From Callaeas wilsoni (taxonomy: Eukaryota > Chordata > Aves > Passeriformes > Callaeidae): 64,000 nt of DNA. The stretch's first letter is position 1. Every line of letters starts with the position of its first letter. Positions 22,465-37,400 of the stretch are shown here, piece after piece. Location: the NCBI GenBank assembly GCA_013398955.1, contig VWPU01017469.1, positions 1 through 64,000 on the forward strand, read 5' to 3'. The notes below the pieces were generated by a model. That model saw only the letters and a list, made by a program, of their open reading frames with translations. It did not search any database and was not told where the DNA came from. A program made the position numbers and the translations under genes.

Positions 22465-25400
22465 CTGCAAAGAAATCAGATACACATTCAAATCAAAATC
22501 CAGGAGACACATCTCAAGAGAAAGCTGTCCAATAAGATAAGATATTCTTGCTGTGCTCCTCTGTAAAATCCTCCAGCATGATAAAAATGACATAATTCAC
22601 ACATAAAGATTTTCAGATTCTTGAATATTACATGTACAGAGATTTCTGGATTTTGCAGTGAAGAAAGCAAGAGCCCCATTTTTACAAAGTGATGAACTAC
22701 AAAAGTTTTCAAACATCTCACATCCTAGATTGAAGCTCATACTGAAGCCACTAAAAGCTCAGCCCAAAACCTACTGAAGAGAAAGAGAGGCTTTTTCATA
22801 ACAGGAGTCTGCAAGACCCCCTCACAGAGACAAAAAGCGTGTCTTGAGAACCAGGTTTAAAATGGTTCGAGGTTATCTATAGATCTGCTATATACACTGA
22901 GGCACCACTAACTGTAATTTATCTTAACATACTCTGCATCACTGACTAAAATTCATCTTAACATCCTCTCTCTATTACAGAACATGACATTCAAAGAGAC
23001 TTCAATATATTAGTGTTCAGACAGGCATATGTGAAAAAAATCAAGTGAATGGAGAACATTTTATCACGGGAAAAGAACACTGGCAGCTACGCGTCACAGA
23101 ACTCAGGTACTCAAAGCACTCCTGAAACTCTGAGAAATACTTTGAAGGCTTTATACTGCCTGCAATTCAACTCTACACATTACATACACCTATGCTGGGG
23201 CCCTACATGTGTATGAGAGCACAGCATTTATGATGCTTATGCATTTTAAAGGTAATAATAGTACTCTAATTATTTTTTTTCCTCTTGGATGTGTTTGCAT
23301 ACAATGCAGACACTACATCATGGACAACTTGTGCACCATGGGAAAACCAGGTAATGTCACCACTGGTAATGTCATTTTGTCATAAACACAGGTTGAAGGA
23401 AAAACTAACTGGAACAGATCAAATATTTCAGTTCTGGTGCTAAAGGTCAAGCTATATAACATGAGCCACAGCTGAATCAATGAAACACTGACTTACCTAA
23501 TCTTAGAGACTGCTATTTCTGTTTCAAGTGGCTTAGCCCAAGGAGAAGAATTCCCTCTGGTTAAGCTCTGAAGTGCTTAAACAAATATGTTCCTTTAATT
23601 CTGGAAAATGCAAAAGGCTCTTCAGAGGATATCTTCTGCTATTTGAGCAGCACTTGATTTATGTGGTAAGCTTGTACCACAAACCTTGTCACATCTACCT
23701 GAATAAAACTCAGCTTTGTATCTAGTGTAAACTACATACTTGTTAAATCAATGAAACAAGAATAATTTACCTGACAGTGACTTTTATTGCAATTCATAGG
23801 AATTTTGTTGCTCAAGTAGTTGATTGTATTCTATAACAAATTCAGCACATTATCTGCAGCTTAAAACAAACCAAGTTTTTCTCCACCTGGAAAATCAGTT
23901 TGTCTACAAAATACATTTAAACTCATGGATACCAAAACCTGACTTCCATAAAGTCCAAGCAAAACTTTTGCTGACAAGAAGTTGAGGATGCTGCCTACTC
24001 TGTTGTGCAAGGTGATGTAAACAGTATCTGTGTTGGGGCTGTCTGGCCCTTGGAATGCTCCTGGTGCTCCTTTCCTCAGTAGCAGATGCCTATCCAGCAG
24101 CCAGGAGAGCTTAGTCAGCATGATACACACTGAGGTTTCTTCTTAGGGGTTGGTTCTGGGATTTTTTAAACCGTTTTGTATTTCCTTTTGACTCTGTCTT
24201 TTTCCACAGAGATCAAAAAATCCAGCACCAGCAGTAGAGTAAGAATTTAGGGTGACAGAAGGGGCAATAGGAGACCTGTTTTTTATTATTATTTTGTGTT
24301 TGAAAAGAGAATCATCAACCTGGCTATTTCAAAGCTGGCAGAAAGCAGCTTTCTGGTAGCACCTTCTGAATAGAGCCATTTGATTCAAATATAAATGGAG
24401 AAGTCTCTTTCCAAGCTTTTCCACAGTGTGGTTGGTGTTTTCATGGAGAAACCGACTATTCAGTGCTCAGTCCCTGTGACTGGATCCACGTGTTCCCTGA
24501 CTCAGCATCTCTAGAGGTCCAAGCAGATGAAATACCTCCCAGGACAAACCCACCTGCTGAACTAAGGTCTCATCCACCACACAGGAAATATTGAGACACA
24601 TCATGTGAGTGATCTCAGGCAAACAAAGGAAAGAAATCAGAAAAATTAGTCTTTCTGAAGTTTGCCTCATATAAAAAAATTAACTAGGCAATACACTTTT
24701 AGATATGTCTGTTGACTTGAACTATATAGTGACCTCTGTGTTTATACATCTCTCAATTTTATTTAAGATATACTGCTATTGGTACCATGTTATGAAAGAC
24801 CCTGCACTTACGTATTTTTAATGATCTCCCAGGTATTGTTAAATTTCTGCATGTTAAAGAAAGAAATTTGATACCAGAAACAGTGGCCTGGCAATTTTAT
24901 CCAAGCCATGCAATCAGAAGTTTGTTCTGCCTATATTTATTTCTTAATTGACTTCCATAAGCCTTTTGTTAGAAAGACTAGCAAAAACTAAAAGCACAAG
25001 CTATGAAAATGCTTCTTCCTAGCCAAGAGAAAACACTACGATCTACTGAGATTTTAAGGTTACTTATACTCAGTCTGACAAAGTATAAAGGAAGAACTGG
25101 ATTATTTCAATTTCATTATGGAAGACTCAAACGTACTTCCAGGTACAAGATAAGGTGCATATATGCAGTTTCACAATGTAATATAGCACCATCACAATGA
25201 CTACCAAGCAGACAGGAATATGTAATTCCATGAACATAGACATAGAAACAGCACATTCATCTTTTAGCTATTTAGGGCATTAGTTACTTATGAAAGGATC
25301 CTCCCTAAAACTGAAACGGAAGAATCAGGGCTGGCTCAACCTTTCCTATTCTGCCCTGATACAGCTGCACTTCAAAGAGATGTCTGCCATGATTTTCTTC

Positions 25401-28400
25401 AGTCTCACGCACCTGGGACACTTTTCCCAGAGAACATAACAAAAATGAGCCTTCTGAATCAAAGCCTTTCTATGAGCTACTAAATCAATGTCACAGGCTC
25501 TTAAACTCTGTCCTCCCCATGAAAAAAACCCTCAGCTGCAGCATGGTTTATGAAGATCGAGATACAGCTGAACCAAGCCATAATGCACATTAATCGGCAT
25601 GGTAACTTCATCCATACAGGTTTGAAGATCTTGAGTAATCCTGCCATCTTTATGCAAATAATGTAGCTCACATTTCAATTCTGTTTGTCTGTGCTTACTA
25701 ACTAGAAGCTTTATTTGCTCTAATATGCAGAACTGAATAACCCCATAGAGAGCCTTGGGGTTATCTGTCTTAATATTAACACCAATGGCAGCTGCACTTA
25801 CACATTAGGGAAAAAGATACTTCTGGTCTGATTCTACTCACCAAATGGCTTTAGAACCTGCAAGCTCCAAACCATGGAGAAACCAATTACCAACATGCCA
25901 CCAGTGTAACTTCCATTCTCTCTCTCTGCAGTCAGCAACCAAAGCCTGGTGACTTAAGCTCATGAAAAAAGTCTGCCAATTTTCTCCAATTCCAGTAGCT
26001 CACTGCCTGTGGCAGGAGCACTAAGTGCAAAATCTCATTACTGCTGCCAGCATATATTCTTTGTTCAGGATACAAGGCTGATAAACACACAGCAACAAGG
26101 CTAATAGGGACAGATTTGGGATCTGCAACTGTGACAGTATCAGAAAACTAAAGATTTGATTCAAAGAGCCAAACATGGGGTCATACATTTCAGTAGCTTC
26201 AGTAACTACAGAACAGAAAAAAACCCAACCACCAAACACAAGAAAAGCTTTACAGAGAAGTTTATGATCACATGCCCAAGTTAAACACTTACTGTCCACC
26301 TAGTACACTCTCAAGCAACAAGAACAAGTAATAATATTTCGGGTACGTTTCAGCACTTTTTGCTGAGAGAAGAGGTATCTTCTGCTACAACTGATCTTAT
26401 TTTCTGTCTTCTAGAGCTAATTAAAGAAAATTCTTGTTGCAAGAGCCATTGCTGTACCAGACCTCGATCACTCACAGGCCTGGGCTAATAGAAGACCCGT
26501 CTCACTTGCCAAGGGAGTCTCTTGCCCTTTGCAAAGGGGTTTGAAAAAGTACTGACAATCTGCAATTTGTCAAAACCTTTCAGCCTGGCCTCCTCCACCC
26601 CACTCCCTATACCCCCAAATCAAAAGTACCAAGGACACTAAAAACAAGGCCAGGAGGCCAGTTTGGAAACATGAGACCTAGAACAGAGACAAATATATTT
26701 GAGAAAATATATTACAATGGAAGATATTCAGTATTTACTGGAGAAGGAATTTTTTACTATCCTAGAGCTCTATCCTAGAGCTTTTCTGTTAGTGGATTTT
26801 TCATCTCCTAGCATGCTGGAGCAGTCATGTTCTTGGTTTTGCGAGGAAAAAAGTTTGGTTTAGAATAATTCACGGCTCTTCCCCCTCATCCTCCAAAATT
26901 TATTAATCCTTGGTGGATTAAAAAAGCAGAATTAGGAGAGACTTCTCTGGATGTAGTTCAGAAAAGTTATGAGGGAAATATTGAGACTACTTCCTCCTTG
27001 GCAGTTCAGGGAAAAACACAGAAATCTGTCCTGGTTAACAGTACACTCTATTTCTGCTCATGCTGAGAGTTTCGGAAATCACAGCAGTCATTATGACTCT
27101 GCACAAAATAGAGGGGTTCTGCAAACTGTTATTAATTTATTTTAGTGGATGATATATGAAAATACAGATACTCACTTCTCCCACCAAGCCCATTTTTTTG
27201 GCAAAATCACAAGACATCTAACCTAACAAGAGAGCCATACAAACCAGAGTAGACTAACAGCCATGTCTTACTGATTAGCAACCTTGACAGCTGTTCATAT
27301 GTCTTCCTGCTCAGGTATGGACAGATGCTTCTGAATATGCAGATATTTAATACCTGGCAATATTTATCTCAGCTTTTCCTGCATTGGTGTCTTTATTTAC
27401 CAGAAGGGAGCAGCAGCAGAGAATACTCACAGCTTTTGCGAAGACCCCCATAAGCTCTGGGAACTGATGTGTCAGGAGGGCGAGCATGGCTGTGAAAGAA
27501 CAGAGTCCAGCAGTGAAGAGGATGAAGAAGGGAAGCTCTTTCTTGGGATAAACTGAAACTTCGTGAAATGCTGTAGGAAAAGATATGAGAAGGGGAAGGC
27601 ATTATACATTGAAAAAAATTAAAAAAACAACACCAACCGAAACCAAACCAACGTTCTTACGTGGTTTAAACAACCAGAGACACACAAAGATGATTCTGAA
27701 GAAAGAAGAACATGGAAGGTCTGAAACATCTAAGGACATTATTGTTGTGTCAGTTGTCTCTGCCAAGTAATTCTCTCTAAAGATCAGATTTCTGGTTTAC
27801 TCTGGTGCTATGTACATGTTACTTCTGCCTTCCTTGTGCCAGCACTAACTATAATGCAGCTGTGCAACAGCTAATCCCAGAAAACAGACTTAGAAATTAA
27901 ACTTCAGTTTTTAAAAATGTAAATCATTAACTAACCCCATGGCTGCATGTTTGCTAACACTGATACACAGAGAGTGCAGAAACATGTACCCGGGAGCAGC
28001 AGTGAGCCAACCATATGGAAGCATTGCTGCAGACCAGTTGAAGCAGACTGCAGTTTTTCGTAACTGTAAATTCTGAGTGCTTAATCTGCAGAGCAAGAAA
28101 AATTATCCTAAAAGCAGGACATATAAGCATGTGTATTAAAACCTGGAAATTAAATGAACAGTGAATTTTTAAGATGTTTGTTCATATACATTGATAGGAA
28201 TATAGAGATTTCCTTGACTTCAGTATAAAAAAATCCTTCACTGGACTTTGGAAAAAGCAGCACTGAGATTACTAAAAGGGTTAGAAGGGGATAACAAATA
28301 TTCTACCAGAAGGATATATCCCTTAAACTTTTATGGCAGCTCAGATTCAAGGTGAAAATTCATCTGGGTTGGCATAAGGTCGGGTAGACCCTTACCTGTC

Positions 28401-31400
28401 TGTTTCACTCCTTCAGTCTATAGTTTAGAGCTACAGCCAAAATAAATGCAAATTTTGAAACATTTTTTTCTCATATAGGACCAACCTCATGGCTTCCCAT
28501 ATACTCAAATCCTATGGCTATTCATATATATGAAACATTACTCTTCCAGTTTGCCTGCTTGCTTTGCTTCAGTGATCAGCTCTCATCTCTTTGTACTTGC
28601 AGACAACATAAGCACAGGGTAATCTAGCAACATGGCAGGATAATATTTATGACTGCAGTCATCCAGGAGTGGAGTGGTTCTCAAAACCAAAGGCAGGGAT
28701 TCATAAGAGTTTAAATTAGAATATTAAAAACTAAAAATATGTACGAGTCTTGAGTCTGATAGTTTGATCAGTTAAAAAAACAAAAGTAGGGATAGATTAC
28801 AACTTCTCTTTGATTTAAAATAAATGTGGAGGTCAGAAATACCAGAACATGGACTTGGTAAGTCTAGGATCTCCTGTGCTTTTCTTGCACTGCCTTTTCA
28901 CACTGGTTCAGCCCTGCTGTTCCAGTCTGTTATCCAGTCAGGGCAAAAGTCTTGTAATTGATATTTTTAATTTGGAGAGCCCATCAGATTGTTGTGTTCT
29001 GATCTAATTCCAGCTGACTCTCCCACAAAACACACACAAATAAAGGGTGTGGACAGGTATGCAAAACCCCTCTAACCCACCTGTGTCTCTCACAGTATGC
29101 TAACCCCTTCCCTCCTCTAACCCAGGAGATTTTGCAGTGAAAGGCATTTCCCGTAACTGCCAGAGCAGAACACACTGCCTGCATACGCTGTTAAAGAGTC
29201 CCTTGCTTCTAACGTTTGACAAGAACGATTAGTTTTGCATCTAAAAAGAGAACGCTGAGCTATTCTGCATGACTTCGTCATTCCTAAATCTCCTGACACT
29301 CCACCCTCCTCAGCTCAGCATCCCTCTGAGTAAAGCAAACAGAGCACTCTGAGAGGTGTTGTTATAATTAGGATGATTATAATGGGGTGGGGAGATACTG
29401 TCAGTTGCCAAGGATTTCTGCGTAATATCAGCAAGAATGTGCTGTGAAGGAGAGAGTTGCAACGAGTGGATTTTCACTATATTATTCTCACCTAATGTTT
29501 ACTCATGTAGGCTTATAAAAAGAGGCAACACCTTTTTCAGCCCAAACCAGAGAGGTTCTGAATGAAGGACTACAAAGAGTGCAAATGCCCTCAAAACCAG
29601 CCTTCCCAGTAGAAGCAGGCTTCATTTTACTTGTTCTAGAACAAATTTCTCTTTATTCCTTCTTTGGGAGAGAGAAGGTGAGAGAAGAATTTTCTTCTTT
29701 GGATCAACTTTTATTTGCTTCCTCTGCCCTGACTCTGCAAACTTGTGTGTGTTCTACTTGTGCTCACACAAAATCCCACAGAGAGAACACATGTGGGAAT
29801 GAAGTGTAACTGCAAGATTGGCTGCTTTGGCTCTTCCTCTGCATTCTTGTGCTTCACTGCATGCACTGCAATGAGTCTCATTAGCTTGGGCTGTAACACT
29901 TCTTGTGGGCTGGATGTCTCTTTATATCCATATCAGGGAACACTGTTGGCACTTTCCTAACACATACCATAAACCCACATAAAATTGACTGAGATGACTT
30001 CATATCAATCTCTTCATAGCAGTACACACACCATAACATGAAGAAAACCCTTTCTTGCTATTTAAGACTGTTTTTTGGAAAATGTAAGCACAATCCGTCA
30101 TGAGTACTAGCTGCAGTAATGATCCAGCTGTCCTCAAGCAAGTTGGATCCTGCCTCAGAATTTAAGTAGCTGGTGTGTCTACCAAAGATTAACACGACTC
30201 TGACACTCACTGTGCTTTTGGTTTGATGGGATGTTAACCTAGATGAAAGATCGGTGCCTTGGCAAGAGAGAATAGCAAGATCTAACTGATTTGGATCTCT
30301 TTGGTAATCTCTCTTCCTGTCCCTAAGCTGTCAAAAATGATAAATACAGCTAATTGTTATGAACTGTGCTGAGGAGTTGCCTCTTGAACCAACACAGGAG
30401 CTCCACATGCTCACTGTCAATTTGGTTATTCTAATCCAGTATACTCAATTTAAAAGGCATCAAGGTGCTGCAAGAGTCAGGTAAACAATTCTTTGGTGTC
30501 AATGATAAGAAGAAAAATGTTGAACATACATGGTAGTAGTTCTCTATCTGCAGTTTCTGTACAAATGGGGTAAGGGTAGAAAAGATGTCCTTTTTCCAGT
30601 GGATAGGGGATCATTCTGAAAGCTGAAAAGAAAACGTAGTGCATAAGTTACTGAGAACGTGGCGGTGATACTTAGGTAAACTTGCAATTATGAGAAACAA
30701 GAATAGACAAAACATCTACATTTGGTTGCGAACAGCATATAAATTGCTTAATGAAATGCCAAAATATAAATCTACATTGAGCTTTTAGTCACAAAACCTC
30801 CTATGTTTGTTTTTATTCTTGAGACAATGTTCATGAATGTCAGCTGAGACCACATTACAAGGACATACAAAAATGTTTGCATAATCAAAGCCCATTACAC
30901 TTCCAATTCCATAGCCAAATTTACACATTTTGTCTCAGGATTTTAGGCTGCAGAATTTTTAAATTTCAGGGGAAAGAAGTGTGTCAGATATAACAGATAG
31001 AGCCTATATATTGGCCTGGACAAAAAATGACCAGCCAAGCCTGTAAATTCAGACCAGTACTCACAGTCTCTGTGCATCAAGAATAATAGAAGTTTTTCAT
31101 GGAAAAAATACACTACTCTTTTTCCATCACACTCCAGCAGGCCAGGTGACACTGATGACATGAGCTCTGAGGACCAGTTTTCCAACAGAGTCATGTTTTC
31201 ATTTTCTATTTGGCAATCAAAGATTAATACTAAATTATTAAACCCAGGTTTCTCTCATGCATTCTTTCTAAATGCAGCGGATCAAGTCAGCTTTCCAATA
31301 TAAATCTTCAGGTTATGGATTAAATAATACTTAATCTTATAAATTTTTAAAATTTAAAACAATAACAGAGAGGGAGGGAAATGGATTACTAAATCTTGAT

Positions 31401-34400
31401 GGTGCTGATGTCATAGGCCATCTGAGTGTGGTTTATGGAAACATCAGAATACTCGACAAATATAGCTTTGCAATCAAGGCAACCTTTTCCATTATCCTAT
31501 ATATTATTTTCACTGTTAAAATGTCATCACCGTGTTATTCTCACTACTTCTATGAACATCAGTCACTGAAGCAATATTTTCCCAACAGATGTCCTAGAAG
31601 CACTATACACTTTAGTTGTTAGGTACAGCCCACTGCCACACAATAACACTCCATTATCTCTTGCTCACAAGGCAACTTATGAATTTGTTTAAATACACAA
31701 TCCCCCAATACTTTCAGTTGCATAATGCATTTGAAATGATGTTAGCTGTATTTTTTTGTGAAATGGTATTATTGTATTTTTTCTTGATTGCTGCATTTAA
31801 AGCAACAGTAAAGAAGGCAGAGATCCTGAAAGATTGTAAACCAACCTGGGCTGTAATGCTCTTCTAGCATTAACCACCCCTCTCTCCATAGCAACCCAAA
31901 AAGCCAAGTACAAATACAATAAGCCAAGCTGTGTATGATCTTAACACACAACAAACTTGAGTGTCTGTACAAAAACATATGTGGAATGATGTTCAGTGCT
32001 CATTTCTTCAAAATCCCTAACACAAGTTTTTCCTTCCAATTTGGCTTAATACTGAAACAGACAATCAAGCCTCTTCTGCCTTACCCTAAGCCAGAGTAAC
32101 AGTAAGATTTTAATCAAAATAAAATGGGAGGTAAAGATGTTGCTTTTACAAAACAAGTGAAAAATGTCTGGATAGATTTTACTGAATTTAAGCAGCCATG
32201 CTTGACATGAAACCAACTATGGAATATTTACAGCAGAACAGATTTATTTAGCAATGTTATCAGCCATGCAAGGAAGTGCTCTGGTTCATCTGGATCACTT
32301 TGTGTCTACGTAGGTACTTTTCTGCCTTACTCCTACGGTTTTATCCGATCCTGTTTTACATTAATTGACTCAGGTAGCACAGAGACAGTTTACCACTCAT
32401 CCATGTACTTGCAGCAAGAGCTACTGGAGCGTTTGGGAACCCTTAGGTTTCTCTTCCTCATGCAAACAGTAGGAATTTTGACAAAAGTTTAGAAACTAAT
32501 ACAAGTTTAGAAACAAACCATCACCCCAGACATTTCTGAAACTTGGTTACACTTGAAACTACAGACTTTCTGTACAGAGAACCTGGCCAAAACACAGTGG
32601 TGGCACTTGGGCCTTTATAGTTGTACTATGAATAAAATACCTACAAACACCTAGAAAGAAAGCGACGGCAACTGACCATGTATTATATGTAGACTGTTGG
32701 TTAAAACTAGTATTTAATTACATTTAACTTCTCTGTCATGTCTTCACTGGTTTTCACTTACAGTTATGCAGAGATGCCAAGATATGGACTAAACATTATG
32801 ATTACTGGACAAGACACTGTGAAACTCTTAAAACCCCTGGTTGTCTTCATGTGTGAGCAAAATTTGAACAAAAATTGAGGACTTGTGCACTGTTCATATT
32901 TTTCTGAAATCACTGTACAAAATGAATTATGGATTTTTCTGCAGAAGTTATGCAATTATACTCCTTTGCATCCTTACAGGCTATTATACAGCTATTAGCT
33001 AATAAAGTACATGTTCAGATTGCTGAATGTGGAGATAATAAGAAAGGCGATGTGGTTAGATGAGAATTCCCTACGTTGCCCTCAGGCACAGATGACTCGA
33101 TTTCCTAAGTGGCAGGAGGACTGCAGGGCAGCCAGACTCCTATGCCAAAAGCTGGTCCTGGTACAAAGCCCATTAGGGGCTCCCCAGCCTGAAAAAGCAA
33201 AAAGCAGAACTGTTCAGGATTCCCTGCAAAATACTGCTTTGTACTGATGGAATAATGATGGGCTAAAGGACTTCTGCAATACTCCAGAAGAGAAGGAACA
33301 CCACGGAAAAGCAAACCACGGAAAATAAGCCATGGGGAATGAACATATGACAGAGAAAATAATAGACTGGGAGAAATTATGGGAGAAAAGCTAGCAGATA
33401 TGACAGAGAACAATGCAGCAGAGAAAACCCCAGGCAGCACTGGCATGGATAACTGAGAACAGTGTTCTATACACCTAGAAATAAAACCAGTACGTCCTCA
33501 GGGAGCCTACTCTGCAAATTAGGCAACTTCAGGTCATTTCATACTGTAACTGAGAGAGTAAGTCACTTCTGCATTGGAAGTATTAAGTGCATTTCTATAG
33601 GAATTATCATGGTAACAAAACATCTTCTCTATCAAAGTTAAATGAGGACAAAAAATGGTGAAACACACACACACAAAAGTTGGTATCATAACATATGGAG
33701 AGGATGAAAAAGAACAGAAAAAAGTAGAGTAGAAAAGGGGAACTAGACTACATAAAGCAAAAACCTGCATCAGAACAAAAGCCCACAAAGGCTGATTATA
33801 AATTTACTTTTAAATTCTCTCGAACCTGGTGAAAAACAGACTTCAAAGACAGGATAAGATAAATCAGAAGGTTAGTGTACAACCTTTGGAGGTCATATAC
33901 TCCAACCTCCCACTCAAAGCAGGGTCATTTCCAAGTTAGGTCGGATTGTTCAGAAGTATGTCGAGCTGAGCTCTGAGTATCTCTGGAGCTGGAGATCCCA
34001 CAGCCTATCAGCAACCTGTTCCAATGCACCACCACTCTCATTGTGAAAATATGTTTCTTAGGTCTGGAGTAAATTTCTCGTTTGAACCTGTGTGTATTGT
34101 TTCTTTATGCTGGGCCATTCTGTGAAGACTGCGACTCTCTTCCATATCATCTATCTGTTGTGTGGCGGAAGACTTCAATTGGATCATCTCTTCACCCACC
34201 ATAAGTCTTCTCCAAGTAGAACAAAACTGGCTTCCTCAGCATTTTGTCCTATATCACATATTCCTGTCCCCTATGCATCCCAGTAATCCTTCGCTGAACT
34301 CACTCCAGTTTGTCAGTTCAAAAAAAAGTCATAAAATACAATATTGCTTTATATTACATGCTAATTATACCTATCTATAAGGCACACTCATAATTTCCAA

Positions 34401-37400
34401 GTATCAAAGCATTCACAGAATCACAAAATGGTGTGGGTTGGAAGAGACCTTTAAAGGTCATCTAGTTCCAACTCCACTGCCATGAACAGGGACACCTTTC
34501 ACTAGACCAAGTTGCTTGAAGCTCCATCCAACCTGGTCTTGAACAGGTGGAGGGATGGTGCATCTGCAGCTTCTCTGGGCAACCTGTTCCAGTGCCTCAC
34601 CACCCTTATTGCAAAATATATTTTGCTTATGTCCAATATGAATATACTCTCAGTTTGAAACTATTCATTCAAGTAACGATGAACAAATCTCTACAACCCT
34701 GGACTGAAAGAAGGTAAATTATTATCCCCTTACCCATGAGCAAGAAAGTACGTCTCAAAGAAGGTGGGAAATTTTGTTCAGTATTACACAGCAAACACAA
34801 TACAAGGCTTCAAACCCCTTTTTCTCATTAAATGAAGTTTGTGTTTTCAGTTCAAATTTCAAGTATTTCAATGCTGGTGAAGATGTAACTGGTGTCCAAA
34901 ATTCTCACATACTATACTTCTAAAATACTACTATTTTTTTCATGACATTCAATAAAAACATTTGATTAGCTCCTTTGTAAGAAAGAGGATTACTTACTGC
35001 CTTCCCATGTACAGTGTAAGAGGTTCAATGCCCCCTCTACTCTTTTCCAGTGTTGAAGATGAAAGAAAGCATATGCTATTGCTTCACTGTCCCCTCTCTT
35101 CAGAATATGTTCAGGGGGCAGAATTAGGCTTTTCATTTCTAGTAGATACTGAAATAAAAAAGTAGAGCACAATTACTGCAGAGGTAATACAAAACACAGA
35201 AAGCTGACTGCAATTCTATAATGCACACTGAAAGGTCTATTTCCCCAAAGTACTTTTTCTCATAAGGATTTCATCAAATGTGTAACATCACCAACTGCAC
35301 TTGAAGACAACTACTGAATTATTCCCAAAGACTAAGACATGCTGTCAGATGGTTCTGCTCTACAGCAGTTGTACGGGGATTACAGAGAAATTCAAAATGA
35401 AACATCTCTCTTATTGAAGGAGATGATAAAAAGGGCTTAAAGCAGAAAATGGATTTGAATTACAAGAGCTTTTTAATTAAAAGTGTTTATAACAAAATGA
35501 AGAAGACTTTAAGCATTTTGATGCACAAATTCTTTCTATAAGGAAACATACAGCACTCATAGTTTGCACACAAGTTGCTGCATCTATTCACTGCCATTAA
35601 CTGGCTGCTAGGTCTACGAATATGCAAGATTGGCAGCCACCTAAGTAGCTAATAACAAGTTACAAAGTAAAAATGTTATAAAACATAACCAATGCCTGAT
35701 TTCCCCGGGTGGGGTAAGGGTAAAGGTATAGGACCTTTAAGGTTGCTACTTGAAATAGTTGTTGAATGTGTCATTAAAAGGAAAAGTATCACTGACTAAA
35801 CCGAAAAGCAATTTTCACAGAAAATTTCCCCATAACTGGCTCTCTCCCTCCCACCTCCAGCAGAAGCAGATGAAACACACAGAGGGTTCATGACACAGGA
35901 GAAGTTAGAAATCTCAGACATCATTCAAGCAGGTGATTTTTCCTCTCTCCTCAATCCATGAATTAGACTAACAGTTAACTGGACAGACAACTAACACCAG
36001 TTCAGCAACCATCTCAGCACTAGTGTTACTACCTTTCAGTCAGTGGAGGGGAAAGAAACAGCAGAGGGGAAAGATATATCCCTTGTTGGCACCCTTTACA
36101 GGAAAAGGAGTAACAGACAGGAAACAAGCTGCTGAATCAGCTCCTGCTTGTTAGTTCTCCTGAGGAGCATAACATTTGCCAGCTGTGTGCTGACTGCTCT
36201 TCCGCAGCACAGGGAAACTGTTGCTCTCTTCCAGGATGCCCAAGATCAAACGTTCTCCCCACCAGACTGTTCAAGTTAACACAAAAGGCAGCAGGTGAGT
36301 CAGGCCCTAGCACAAGGTTGGGAAAGGAAAATTATGGCTAATCATGGGCAAAGAAGGAGGGAGTGTGCAGCCCCTCCATTTCACCCTGTGCTACAGCCTG
36401 GTCTGGAAGGAGGAGGACTGCAGGACCTAGGCACCGACAACTTCCTAGCGCAGGCACCCATGAGAAGGCAACCTGGCACCGGAGGCGAAAGGGAGGCGTG
36501 GGTGGTGTTGGCCTTGCACAACCCCTGACAAATGCCGACTTCTGTGAACAGGATGTGCTGGTCCAGAAAAGAAGGCAAAAGAAAGAAATGAGGATTGGAA
36601 GTCAGCCTTGTGGAAAGGAAGAGAAAAGGACAGAGGGAAATGAGCACCAATAGCATGACGTCGTGGAGGATGTCTTAGAGCTTGTCACCCCTTTGTCTGA
36701 AGGAGCTGTCAAGCAGGCAATAGATTTGGAGAGCTCATGATCGAAACAGAGAACTGTCAACCCTGGGAAATAGATAAATACTTTGAAGAGAAATCACATG
36801 TTTCTGATGTGGGTAACAGTATTAAAGAAGGAGAAACTGAATTAGCAGTGGGAGTAGTTGAGTGTGATATCTGGATTTTCCCTAAAGCCTTTCAGAAAAA
36901 TCTGAGAGAGCTGCAGAGCAGGTGGATTAATGGAGGAAGCTGCAATTTAGTAGGCAGTCCAGGGGATTAAAGGTGATAGAGAGAACAGAATAACGAGCTG
37001 ACAAGAGGGAGGGAGCTGCCAGGCTTACACAGATACAGCAAACATTCACTGCCCTAATGAATGACTCACCCTTTTAAAAACACACATTATACCTGCTGAG
37101 CAGAATGGAATACAGCTGCAAGAGCTGCAGGTTTCTACCTGTTTTATTAATCTAGAACATAACTCTTATTTCCATATTTTCTGCAAAATTAAATGAGAAA
37201 GTAAGTTCTCAATAAATATTTCAACCAAAGGAAAAAACATAAACAAACTCACTGACAGGTCACTATTAGTAGGGAAAGAAAAAACAGAAAAGTATGTCTT
37301 ATTTCTAGGAGTGTTAAAAGAAAACGTCTTATTTTGATTCTTATGTATTGCTTGCTATCAGCAATTAAAAATAAATCAAGTGGAAATACCAGATGGAAGG

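Larger units (their letters stand above)
30623..34997 (-). other. ST7: ST7 intron with two CR1 fragments
   Basis: About 4.4 kb, donor GTAAGT, acceptor TTTTCTTTTCAG. It carries two neighbouring CR1 fragments at about 33880-34675 and a short CA run near 33664. Confidence 0.85.

Noticed and set aside
36295..36528. Open frame following the candidate antisense exon
   Set aside because: It begins within the donor and intron side of the proposed exon, and no protein family is recognised.
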